Shown here: positions 9,040-16,303 of the stretch, in pieces
Position numbering within the stretch: the first letter of the stretch is position 1
Layout: each line of letters starts with the position of its first letter
Assembly (NCBI GenBank): GCA_016213945.1
Contig: JACQZF010000048.1
Span: 1-33,853 of the forward strand
DNA length: 33,853 bases
From: Nitrospirota bacterium
Lineage (GTDB): Bacteria; Nitrospirota; Thermodesulfovibrionia; UBA6902
Direction: 5' to 3'
Translations under genes and position numbers: made by a program
Notes under the pieces: generated by a model
Told to the model about the DNA's origin: nothing
Seen by the model: the letters and a program-made list of their open reading frames with translations, nothing else
The model's database searches: none

Positions 9040-9198
9040 ATGACACGTATTAAACCGACGCGTTTGTTTCACTGGCTGTTGGCGGTCGCTTTCCTGGCGG
9101 CCTTCGGCATAGCGCAATTTGTGCCGGACAAAAACCCGCTGTTTTCCGGGGTATCGACCCGCCTGCATACAAAAAAGCGGTCCAGGCTTAACACCTGA
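9040..9198 (+). pseudogene. Remnant: N-terminus of cytochrome b561-like protein
   Basis: A 52-codon frame starting 21 bases after the hsdM remnant, with its own ribosome site (GGAAAGGAG). The first 36 residues (MTRIKPTRLFHWLLAVAFLA, then a run to DKNPLFS) look like transmembrane helix 1 of di-haem cytochrome b561, with the conserved His in RLFHW. After that the homology-like character ends, and the frame runs into the terminator of the neighbouring aldolase gene. A complete b561 would be about 170-180 residues with four helices. This is therefore a 5' fragment, unlikely to be functional. Confidence 0.65.
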
Positions 9199-9205
9199 AC
9201 CCGCT
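9171..9205 (-). terminator. Intrinsic terminator of the aldolase gene
   Basis: On the minus strand, AGCGGGTTCAGG, a TGTTAAG loop and CCTGGACCGCT pair as a stem with one small internal loop. TTTTTTG follows directly. It lies about 55 bases past the aldolase stop, in the right orientation. Confidence 0.75.
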
Positions 9206-9224
9206 TCTCTATTTCAGTTTAAAA

Positions 9225-9256
9225 CACACCCCTAACCCCTCTTGTTAGAGGGGAAT
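9225..9256. repeat. Palindromic repeat (CCCCTCT / AGAGGGG)
   Basis: A 7-bp stem, CCCCTCT-TGTT-AGAGGGG (9236-9253), preceded by CACCCCTAA. It belongs to the same general kind of C-rich/G-rich hairpin as those inside queA, queH and ruvC. It lies between the aldolase stop and its terminator. Confidence 0.65.
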
Positions 9257-9260
9257 AATG

Positions 9261-10619
9261 TTACCCTAAAATATCATCCGGCACTTTCTTTTCGACGACT
9301 ACCGGCTTGACGGTCTTATTCACAAGGTCTTTTGATCCGGCAACCTTCAATTCTTTGAAGAGCAATTCGAATTTGTCTTCAAGCTCTTTCATGATCGGGC
9401 CTTTTACATTTGCCGGAAGGTCCCACCACTTTTTCTTCAAAGTGCCGAAGCCTTTTTTGCGCGTGCTGTAGAAGAACTGCTCTTCGGTCTGTCCTTCTTT
9501 TCTCTCTTTTGCGCACTCGGTTTTTAAATACGCATAAATTTCATCTCTGAATGACGCGGGCAGCGACTTGCTGTCGTACATGATGTTCTGAAATCCTGTT
9601 GCAAGGTGCACTTCAGATGTGGTTGTCTCAGGGAATGTGTGGAACGCTTCGTCGGGCAGTGTTGACGCGCCGTGCTGGACCGCGCCTGAAAGACCGTATT
9701 CCTTTCTCGCGACTTCGGAGATCTTTCTGAGCGTGTCAAAGTCGATCTTTACCTTTGCGAGCGTGCCGTCAGGAAGAACAACGCCGCCGTGCGCGGTGCC
9801 TGTCTGGACGCTCATCTTGCTTATGCCCTTGCCTTTGTAAGTTTCTTTGAAACCGTCAAGATATGCCCTCAGTTCTTCGGGCGTGCTGTTCTTTCCGCCG
9901 ATCTCTCCGATCTCTCCTCCGACGGAAACGGTCACTCCCTTTGGCTCAAGGCCCCTGATATATTCCGTCAGCTCAGCGGCGTTTGCAAAGTTCGGCCTTT
10001 GCTGTTCTTTCAGCGTCGGCTTCTCAAGGTCAACGAGCGTGGATGAGTCAATATCGATATTGTAGAATTCACCTTCAATGGCTTCTTTGATTAGTCCCTT
10101 GATGTAGTTCTTTTCAAGGTCAGGACCTGACAGATAGTTTTTCCTGATGAGCTGGAAATGGTCGCCCTGGATAAAAACAGGGCCGGTAAAACATTCCCTG
10201 ACTGCGGCAGCAAGAATAACAGCGGTATATTCAAGAGGCTTCTGTTTTGTGTAGCCGATCTCCGAGCGGGCTATCTCGAATATGAAGGCGCCGATATTTT
10301 TCTCGAGCGCCTTTTTAAAGATGACCCTTGAAGTGTCATAGGTAAGCCCCCTGATGTTCATCGCGGGCACTGTGAAGCCGGGATAATTTCTCCCCATCTC
10401 TTCATAAAGTCCCTGAATGGATGAAGGCACTGCGCCCATCTGTTTGGCTATCTCAATGACGAGCCTCTGCAATGACTTCCTCTTTTCTTCGTCCTGGTTG
10501 AAGACCGCCTCGTAAATGAGGTCATCAATGAGACCTCTTACCGCGGCAGCATCTTTGACCTGCACCTTTCCGCCGGTGATGCTCACGCAGCTTTTCAGCT
10601 TTGATAATACCTCTGACAT
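9261..10619 (-). CDS. Class II (zinc) fructose-bisphosphate aldolase family protein, long form
   Basis: 452 residues, clearly longer than ordinary class II aldolases (about 280-360). The family core is visible: GDHFQ at 152-156 supplies the catalytic Asp and a zinc His, GTAHGG (His 278) and AVQHGAST (His 316) supply further zinc ligands, and VGGEIGEIGG sits in the expected place. The first 80 residues and the last 80 or so are extra; the C-terminal part is Lys-rich. Class II aldolases cleave or form fructose-1,6-bisphosphate or related sugars; the true substrate here is not certain. It has a strong ribosome site (GAAGGAGG), its own terminator and no operon partner. Confidence 0.85.
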   Translation of the reverse strand: MSEVLSKLKSCVSITGGKVQVKDAAAVRGLIDDLIYEAVFNQDEEKRKSLQRLVIEIAKQMGAVPSSIQGLYEEMGRNYPGFTVPAMNIRGLTYDTSRVIFKKALEKNIGAFIFEIARSEIGYTKQKPLEYTAVILAAAVRECFTGPVFIQGDHFQLIRKNYLSGPDLEKNYIKGLIKEAIEGEFYNIDIDSSTLVDLEKPTLKEQQRPNFANAAELTEYIRGLEPKGVTVSVGGEIGEIGGKNSTPEELRAYLDGFKETYKGKGISKMSVQTGTAHGGVVLPDGTLAKVKIDFDTLRKISEVARKEYGLSGAVQHGASTLPDEAFHTFPETTTSEVHLATGFQNIMYDSKSLPASFRDEIYAYLKTECAKERKEGQTEEQFFYSTRKKGFGTLKKKWWDLPANVKGPIMKELEDKFELLFKELKVAGSKDLVNKTVKPVVVEKKVPDDILG

Positions 10620-10773
10620 ATTGCCTCCTTCGTTTTAAATTGGATTAATTCAAAATGGGACTGCAAATAACGTTTATGCACTATGAAAAAATATCACAGA
10701 GAAATCATATCAAAAACACTTCATTCTATCAACTTCCGAGCAATGTCTGCTTTCCCCCGTCTCATGCCAGTAT

Positions 10774-10850
10774 GTCATTCCCGCATGTTTTTAGCGGGAA
10801 TCCAGTAGTTTTTAGTCTCTGGCTGCCCGATTAAAAACTTCGGGCATGAC
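10774..10850. repeat. GTCATTCCCGC...GGGCATGAC dispersed palindromic repeat
   Basis: Starts GTCATTCCCGC and has GCGGGAATCC 9 bases later. A second inverted pair (CTGCCCGA / TTCGGGCATGAC) closes it, so the outer ends are GTCAT and ATGAC. Copies of the same design lie at 16260-16282, 17316-17383, 24957-25021 and 33673-33703. The rest of the 10620-10882 gap shows no gene. Confidence 0.8.
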
Positions 10851-10882
10851 GAACAAAGGACGATAGCGTTTTAATAATGTTA

Positions 10883-11338
10883 TTATCTTCGTGACATCTG
10901 CTTCAAATACCTGAAAAAGTTCCAGTAATACACCAGGCTCGACAGGACCATGGCGCCGCCGAAACCGATATAGATGACAGAGAGATACGGTTTTGGTATG
11001 GACGAATGTCTCAGTGTCACTCCCATGAAGATCATGAACAGGATGATCAGGTAGCTTTTCCATGATTGAAATGCAAAGACGCACACCTTGTCTTCTTTTG
11101 AAAGTATGCGGTCGATATTCTTGTAAAGCAGTTTCAGGAACATAAAGTGATGAATGATGAGAGAGAGAATGAATCCTGCCGAGCCGAGCCAGACGGCGTT
11201 TTGCAATGTTGTCTCTGACAGCCAGCGAACAGCGAGCCTGCAGAGCATTATGCCGACAATGCTCCAGATAATCCCCGCAAGGACAATCAAAACTCTTTTA
11301 TCAACTGTCGGGTTGAATCTGTCAAACCTGGACCGCAT
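10883..11338 (-). CDS. Uncharacterised four-helix membrane protein
   Basis: I do not recognise the family. From ATG 11338 the protein has 151 residues; the longer frame from 11359 adds seven. I choose 11338 because AAGGAA lies 6 bases before it. Hydrophobic segments lie at about 16-36, 48-70, 90-108 and 115-138, so four helices in the inner membrane are likely, with short charged ends (RSRFDRFNP, LKQMSRR). FAFQSWKSY and YYWNFFRYLKQ are aromatic-rich. No catalytic motif is visible. It lies alone between a repeat and the dgkA-PAP2 gene, on the same strand. Confidence 0.7.
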   Translation of the reverse strand: MRSRFDRFNPTVDKRVLIVLAGIIWSIVGIMLCRLAVRWLSETTLQNAVWLGSAGFILSLIIHHFMFLKLLYKNIDRILSKEDKVCVFAFQSWKSYLIILFMIFMGVTLRHSSIPKPYLSVIYIGFGGAMVLSSLVYYWNFFRYLKQMSRR

Positions 11339-11459
11339 ATGTTTTTCCTTGGTTGTCATTCCTGCTTTGCAGGGACTTGCAGGGGCGAACGGCCATTCGC
11401 CCTCACATACAGCAAGTCTATATTATAGGATATGGATTCTTGATTCAAGAGACGGTATT

Positions 11460-12158
11460 TCAGGAAAATATTTTAAAAAGCAGGAATGTCACCGCCATTC
11501 CAAGGAGCGCACCGAGAACAACCTCCAGGGGTTTATGAATGCCGGTGCTGACCCTGCTCTGCGCGATAAGGACAGCCATAAGCAGCGCAAGTATAGAAGG
11601 CATGAAACTCTCGGTGATAAAGATTACTGCTACCCACATTGAAAAGGCGACAGCGGCATGACCGCTGGGCATTCCCCCCCTTAAAGGTTGCCCCTTGCCG
11701 AATAATGATTTTGCCAAAACTACCAGGATGAGCACCACGATAAGTGAAACAACAGCCACATCGGATTCCGCATGTTTTGCAATATTGAGTCCGTTGTAAA
11801 AGAAACTTTTCACTGGCTCAAAAAGAATAATGTACCCTATTACCGCCGCTCCCAGCGCTGTTATCAGCACTGCGCCGGCAGCCACGTCTTTTATCCACTT
11901 AGCCTGTTCATTGTATTCCTTGAATAGTACGTCGGTGATTGATTCAACTGCGGTATTGAGCATCTCTATAGCGAGGACAATAATGGACAAGGTGATCAGG
12001 ATGACAAATTCGGACCAGCTGATGCCGATGGTAAAACTTATAATAAGTATCAGGATGGCCGCGTACAAATGATAACGCATGTGCCGCTGGGTCTTTGCGG
12101 CGTGAAGTATGCCTTCAATGGCATGATTGGCGCTGTCAGCCCATTTTCTTAACGGCAT
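11460..12158 (-). CDS. dgkA: Diacylglycerol/undecaprenol kinase fused to PAP2 phosphatase
   Basis: Residues about 1-115 are a DgkA-type integral membrane lipid kinase (EGILHAAKTQRHMRYHLYAA and the signature EMLNTAVE). Residues about 125-232 are a PAP2 lipid phosphatase with GQPLRGGMPSGHAAVAF and SRVSTGIHKPLE. In the third PAP2 motif (SRx5Hx3D) the final Asp is Glu here. The two activities would add and remove phosphate on a lipid carrier such as undecaprenol. The ATG at 12158 is preferred over the TTG at 12161 because AGGAG is spaced 7 bases before it. It overlaps the end of ybeY by 23 bases, within the phoH-pgpH-ybeY-dgkA operon. Confidence 0.93.
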   Translation of the reverse strand: MPLRKWADSANHAIEGILHAAKTQRHMRYHLYAAILILIISFTIGISWSEFVILITLSIIVLAIEMLNTAVESITDVLFKEYNEQAKWIKDVAAGAVLITALGAAVIGYIILFEPVKSFFYNGLNIAKHAESDVAVVSLIVVLILVVLAKSLFGKGQPLRGGMPSGHAAVAFSMWVAVIFITESFMPSILALLMAVLIAQSRVSTGIHKPLEVVLGALLGMAVTFLLFKIFS

Positions 12159-12582
12159 CAAATATCTCCTGTTCTTTTTTTCTCATCATCGCTGCCCTGT
12201 GCTTTGACTGTTCGTGGTCATATCCGGACAAATGAAGTATGCCGTGGATCAGAAGGCGGTACATCTCATCATAAAAGCTCCCCCCGTACTGCTTCGCCTG
12301 AAACTCAGCGCGGGGAATGCTTATGACAACGTCTCCAAGCAACCACTTCTGACTTCTGACTTCTGACTTCTGACTTAATTGCGGAAATGAGAGCACGTCC
12401 GTGCTTTTGTTTTTACCCCTGTATTGGGCGTTTAACTGCGTCATCTTTTTGTCTCCCACAAAAAGGACGCTTAATTCAGCCGTAGGTTGCTCTAAAAATG
12501 AGAGTATAGCGCGGGCGGTTTTTATTATTCTTGCTTTATTTATGGGACGGCGCCTTTGCCGGTTTTGTAAAAGTATTTTCAT
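12136..12582 (-). CDS. ybeY: Endoribonuclease YbeY (16S rRNA maturation)
   Basis: 148 residues from ATG 12582; a TTG at 12600 is the longer option. The zinc motif is intact (HGILHLSGYDHE, His 113, 117 and 123), as is the family signature STDVLSFP. YbeY helps process 16S rRNA 3' ends and in ribosome quality control. Residues 69-79 (LSQKSEVRSQK) are encoded by a tandem heptamer (CTTCTGA on the + strand, four copies). They sit exactly where most YbeY proteins have a short variable loop before LGDVVIS. The gene overlaps the end of the pgpH-like gene by 47 bases and dgkA by 23, so translation is tightly coupled. Confidence 0.94.
   Translation of the reverse strand: MKILLQNRQRRRPINKARIIKTARAILSFLEQPTAELSVLFVGDKKMTQLNAQYRGKNKSTDVLSFPQLSQKSEVRSQKWLLGDVVISIPRAEFQAKQYGGSFYDEMYRLLIHGILHLSGYDHEQSKHRAAMMRKKEQEIFDAVKKMG
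12346..12376. repeat. Tandem heptamer CTTCTGA x4.4 inside ybeY
   Basis: Four perfect CTTCTGA units plus CTT. The same heptamer, slightly degenerate, occurs at 26506-26536 inside lolA. A 7-base unit shifts frame with each copy, so only certain copy numbers keep the gene open. Confidence 0.9.
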
Positions 12583-14035
12583 TGTCTGATTCAAATTCAA
12601 AGCCGGGGTAGTTAATGCGTTTATGATACATGCTGCTCAGAAGATAGACAAAGTGGGTCTTGATCTCGCGTATGTCTTTAAAAGTCAATTCGCAGTTATC
12701 TAATTGCCCGTCTATGAAACAGTGATTGATGATCCTGTCAACAAGCATCGCGACCCTTGAGGGCGTGGTATCAGTCAGCACCCTCGAGGCGGCTTCAACT
12801 GCATCAGCCATGAGCACGAGGGCCGCAACGCGCGTCTGGGGTTTCGGGCCGGGGTACCTGAAATCTTCTTCTGTGACAGGAGTATCAATGTCGTGCTGCT
12901 CCTTTGCTTTTTGATAAAAAAATGTTTGGATAGAGGTGCCGTGGTGCTGTTGTATAATGTCTATTACCGCCTGAGGGAGTTTATGCTTTTTTGCAAGCTC
13001 AGCGCCCTCTTTCACATGAGACAGTAAGATAAGGCTGCTCATGCGGGGCGTGAGTTTTTCGTGCTTGCTAACGGAGTTTACCTGGTTTTCCACAAAATAC
13101 TCCGGCATCTTGACCTTCCCTATGTCATGGTAATACGCGCTTACCCTTGCAAGCAAGGGGTTAACGCCTACCGCTTCTGCAGCGGTTTCAGCCAGGTTCC
13201 CGACTATTATGCTGTGATGATATGTGCCGGGGGCTTCAACTAAAAGTTCCCGCATAAGCGGCTGGTTCAGGTCCAGCAGCTCAAGAAGGCTGATATCCGT
13301 TGACAGTTTAAATAAATACTCAAAGACGGGCAAAAGCGCTGACACCAGTGTGGCAACTATGATGCCATTAAAAAAGGCGGAACTTGTAATTACGAAGGTC
13401 TCAAGGGCAAAGAAATGCTCCCTGAAAAGTGATATGACCAGAGCGGTGAAAAAACTTACTACACTGACATAAAAACCCGCACGCCAGATTGCTGAGCGTT
13501 TTTTACATCTGATTACGCCAAAGGCCCCGGTAAGCCCTGATGCGAATACGAATATGGAAAACAGCGGGTTATTAAGCCATAACCCTGCAAGAAGACTTGT
13601 TATGACCGTAAAGACTATTGCGGTATGGATATCAATCAACAGGGCTGTGAGCACCGCGCCGGTTGCAAGAGGGACCGCGTAAATTGTGAGCGCGGGATCA
13701 ACGACGCTTACGACCTTTGTAAAACCCTCAAGGATATAGAAGATGGCGCGCCCGATTATCAGATTACCCGACAAAAGCGTTCCGATAAGTATAAGGAGTT
13801 TGTAATCCTGTTTTATCTGGGGCTTGTACCTGATGAAGTCTTTGTAAAGGATCAGCAGTAATAACGCGGTGATAAGGAAAGAGCCCGCTATTGCCGCTAT
13901 CGGGATGGCTTGCCCCCATACTAATGAAATATTTAAAACAGCGGCAAACGCAATAAGCAGGGAAATCTTTAACAGGAGGTTTTTATCGAAACTGAAAAAC
14001 TGTTTCTTCTGATCAGGGAATTTACCGTTTTTCAT
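12536..14035 (-). CDS. 7TM-HD phosphodiesterase, PgpH-like, without extracellular domain
   Basis: 499 residues. After a single N-terminal helix pair comes a 7TM bundle (about 25-255), then an HD domain (about 280-465). The HD domain has GTYHHSIIVGNLAE, AYYHDIGK and LLSHVKEGAELAKKH, the metal ligands of c-di-AMP phosphodiesterases of the PgpH class. Typical PgpH is 700 residues or more because a large extracytoplasmic domain separates helix 1 from the 7TM part; that domain is absent here. c-di-AMP hydrolysis is therefore likely but not proven, since related HD proteins use other nucleotides. The start overlaps the phoH stop (ATGA), and the end overlaps ybeY. Confidence 0.88.
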   Translation of the reverse strand: MKNGKFPDQKKQFFSFDKNLLLKISLLIAFAAVLNISLVWGQAIPIAAIAGSFLITALLLLILYKDFIRYKPQIKQDYKLLILIGTLLSGNLIIGRAIFYILEGFTKVVSVVDPALTIYAVPLATGAVLTALLIDIHTAIVFTVITSLLAGLWLNNPLFSIFVFASGLTGAFGVIRCKKRSAIWRAGFYVSVVSFFTALVISLFREHFFALETFVITSSAFFNGIIVATLVSALLPVFEYLFKLSTDISLLELLDLNQPLMRELLVEAPGTYHHSIIVGNLAETAAEAVGVNPLLARVSAYYHDIGKVKMPEYFVENQVNSVSKHEKLTPRMSSLILLSHVKEGAELAKKHKLPQAVIDIIQQHHGTSIQTFFYQKAKEQHDIDTPVTEEDFRYPGPKPQTRVAALVLMADAVEAASRVLTDTTPSRVAMLVDRIINHCFIDGQLDNCELTFKDIREIKTHFVYLLSSMYHKRINYPGFEFESDNENTFTKPAKAPSHK

Positions 14036-14970
14036 TGTTTATCACTACGGCTTTTTTCAAACTTTTCATAAGCCTTTACGATTTCCTGGACAAGCTTGTG
14101 CCTGACAACGTCTTTGTCGGAAAAATGAATAAAACAGACCCCTTTTATGTCTTTAAGGATCTTCCCGACCTCAACAAGCCCGGACGTCTTTCCCGGCGGC
14201 AGGTCAATCTGTGTGATGTCCCCGGTAATAACGGTCTTTGAATTAAAGCCCAGCCTCGTCAGGTACATCTTCATCTGTTCCGAGGTCGTATTCTGCGCCT
14301 CATCAAGTATGATAAAAGAATCGTTCAGGGTCCTGCCTCTCATAAACGCAAGAGGCGCTATCTCGATGATCCCTTTTTCTATCAGCTGGTATGCCTTTTC
14401 CGTCTCCATCATATCAAAAAGGGCGTCATAAAGCGGCCTGAGATAGGGGTTGACCTTTTCGTACAGATCACCGGGCAGAAAGCCGAGCTTCTCGCCTGCC
14501 TCTACAGCGGGCCTCGCCAGGATAATCCTGCTCACCTGTTTATTGAGGAGTGCGTTTATAGCCATTGCCATAGCCAGATATGTCTTGCCTGTGCCGGCAG
14601 GGCCTATGCCTATGACCATGTCGTACTGTTTTATCGCGTCAATATATTGTTTCTGGGCGTCAGAGCGCGGCACTATGAATTTTTTCTTGGATGATACGGG
14701 AATGTTGCTCAGGAAAAACTCTTTCAATGACGAGGGGGCGGCCTCTTGCGGAGGAGTGGTTTCACCCTGATCGGGAAAGTCGTTCGAGGGGGTGTCCTCA
14801 AGGGCCTTCAGGGCAAACTTAACGTCTTCAGGGCTTATTGTAAAGCCTTTGGAGTTCATCAAATAAAATTCCTTGATAAACCTTTCCGCTTTGTTTACAG
14901 ACTTTTCACTGCCGTGGAGGAAAACCTTGCTGCCTCTTATGGAGGCTTTGATACCGAGGGCCTCTTCCAT
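14032..14970 (-). CDS. phoH: PhoH-like ATPase
   Basis: 312 residues from ATG 14970. The P-loop GIGPAGTGKTYLAMA and Walker B IILDEAQNT are followed by GDITQIDLP, the standard PhoH/YbeZ set. PhoH is linked to RNA metabolism and commonly neighbours ybeY, as here. The frame stays open upstream of the ATG to about 15099, and the extra codons (VKVELDLGEEKDLSSIYGRL) look like the normal N-terminal domain of PhoH. That would mean a non-AUG start: ACG 15051 has AAGGAG 7 bases before it, and CTG 15078 is another candidate. The ATG at 14970 has no ribosome site. The true gene therefore probably reaches about 15051. Confidence 0.94.
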   Translation of the reverse strand: MEEALGIKASIRGSKVFLHGSEKSVNKAERFIKEFYLMNSKGFTISPEDVKFALKALEDTPSNDFPDQGETTPPQEAAPSSLKEFFLSNIPVSSKKKFIVPRSDAQKQYIDAIKQYDMVIGIGPAGTGKTYLAMAMAINALLNKQVSRIILARPAVEAGEKLGFLPGDLYEKVNPYLRPLYDALFDMMETEKAYQLIEKGIIEIAPLAFMRGRTLNDSFIILDEAQNTTSEQMKMYLTRLGFNSKTVITGDITQIDLPPGKTSGLVEVGKILKDIKGVCFIHFSDKDVVRHKLVQEIVKAYEKFEKSRSDKQ

Positions 14971-15176
14971 TAATTTCAGGGTGCTGTCAAGCCTTCCGTA
15001 TATGGATGAAAGGTCTTTTTCCTCTCCCAGATCTAATTCGACTTTAACCGTAAGCTTTCTCCTTAAAATCTCTAACAGTGCCTTCCCTCTGTAATGCTCC
15101 TATATTATAAGCAAGTATACCATTAAAATGAACTACCCCGCGTGTCATTCTCCGGCTTAACCGGTGAATCTCGTCA

Positions 15177-16223
15177 CTACATAATCATCATCGCGTCACC
15201 GTATGAGAAAAACCTGTATCCTGCCGTTTGTGCCGCGGCATAAGCCTTTTTCAAAAGCTCAAGTCCAGTGAATGCGGATGTGAGCATCATGGGAGTTGAC
15301 CTCGGCTGGTGGAAGTTTGTAACAAACGCGTCTATTATTTTGAATTTGTACCCCGGATAAATAAAAATGGACGTCCTCCCCGCGCCTTCTTTACTCCTCC
15401 CCTTATCTAAGGGGAGGCCGGGTGGGGTTATCCCTGACTCCAGCGCCCTTGTAACAGTAGTGCCTACCGCGATGACCCTCCTGCCATCGGCCTTTGCGCG
15501 GTTGATCGCCTCAGCGGTCGCCTCCGGGATTTCATATAGTTCTTCATCCATCTTATGCTCGCTTATATCGTTAGCGGTAATAGGTTTAAAAGTGCCGTAG
15601 CCTACATAAAGGGTGACTGTTTTTATATCAACTCTTTTCTCCCTGATAATGTCCAGGAGCTTGTCTGTAAAGTGTAAACCAGCGGTGGGAGCTGCGACAG
15701 CGCCTTCCTTCTCCGCATAAACAGTCTGATATTTTTCCGCATCCGCCCGGACCGCTTCCCTCTTGATATATGGAGGCAAGGGCATAACGCCGATCTGGTT
15801 TAATAAATTTTTAATATTGGTAGAGGGGGGGGTTAAATCCGCCCCTAAAAATGTTACCTTTGCATTTGCTCCGTTAGCGCTTGATACCATTGCGGTGATC
15901 CAGTTTTCAAGTATCACCTTCCCATCACGCTGCCCTTTCACAAGCGCTTCCCAGATATTTTCTTCAAGCTCTTTCAGAAGCATGATCTCAACCTTCCCCC
16001 CTGAAGGTTTTCTCCCGTAAATGCGCGCCGGGATGACCCTTACGTCATTAAGGACCAGGAGGTCTCCCGGGAGGAGGCAATCCGTAATGTCTCTGAATAT
16101 CCTGTGCTCAATATTCCCGGAATTCTTGTGGACCACCATCAGCCTTGAAGAATCGCGTTCAGGCAGGGGGTGCTGAGCTATCTGATCGTGTGATATCTGG
16201 TAGTCAAAATCTGAAAGCTTCAT
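15177..16223 (-). CDS. queA: tRNA preQ1(34) S-adenosylmethionine ribosyltransferase-isomerase
   Basis: 348 residues. Family signatures throughout: RDSSRLMVV, GDLLVLNDVRVIPARIYG, MPLPPYIKR, AAPTAGLHFT, VGYGTFKPI, VGTTVTRALE, TSIFIYPG and FHQPRSTPMML. QueA transfers the ribosyl group of SAM to preQ1 in tRNA, giving epoxyqueuosine, which QueH (three genes upstream in the same run) reduces. Two stretches are repeat-encoded. Residues 126-135 come from a palindrome also found at 3149-3177. Residues 264-278 come from a C-rich/G-rich hairpin repeat. Both lie in loops between conserved motifs, so activity is probably kept. Confidence 0.96.
   Translation of the reverse strand: MKLSDFDYQISHDQIAQHPLPERDSSRLMVVHKNSGNIEHRIFRDITDCLLPGDLLVLNDVRVIPARIYGRKPSGGKVEIMLLKELEENIWEALVKGQRDGKVILENWITAMVSSANGANAKVTFLGADLTPPSTNIKNLLNQIGVMPLPPYIKREAVRADAEKYQTVYAEKEGAVAAPTAGLHFTDKLLDIIREKRVDIKTVTLYVGYGTFKPITANDISEHKMDEELYEIPEATAEAINRAKADGRRVIAVGTTVTRALESGITPPGLPLDKGRSKEGAGRTSIFIYPGYKFKIIDAFVTNFHQPRSTPMMLTSAFTGLELLKKAYAAAQTAGYRFFSYGDAMMIM
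15391..15433. repeat. C-rich/G-rich hairpin repeat inside queA
   Basis: A 9-bp perfect stem, CCTCCCCTT-ATCT-AAGGGGAGG (15396-15417), followed by CCGGGTGGGGTTA. It is read in frame as part of queA and encodes residues 264-278 (PPGLPLDKG in the middle). Related repeats lie in queH (18002-18045) and ruvC (20658-20706). Confidence 0.85.
15820..15848. repeat. Diverged copy of the 29-bp palindrome inside queA
   Basis: The same length as the palindrome at 3149-3177 and about three quarters identical, ending CCGCCCCTA. It is in frame in queA and encodes residues 126-135 (LGADLTPPST). The arms are no longer perfectly complementary, which suggests an older insertion. Confidence 0.7.
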
Positions 16224-16259
16224 AAGAATAATTTAAAAATATATGCCTAATGCAATCAC

Positions 16260-16282
16260 GTCATTCCCGCTTGCCGGGAATC
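16260..16282. repeat. GTCATTCCCGC repeat, short copy
   Basis: GTCATTCCCGC-TT-GCCGGGAATC, a half-unit of the family seen at 17316-17383. It lies between the spoIID stop (16304) and the queA start (16223). Confidence 0.75.
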
Positions 16283-16303
16283 TTTCTTTTTTATTTTTGA
16301 TTT

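Noticed and set aside
8956-9168. Minus-strand open frame of 70 codons
   Set aside because: It lies opposite the two gene remnants, has no ribosome site and reads as low-quality protein.
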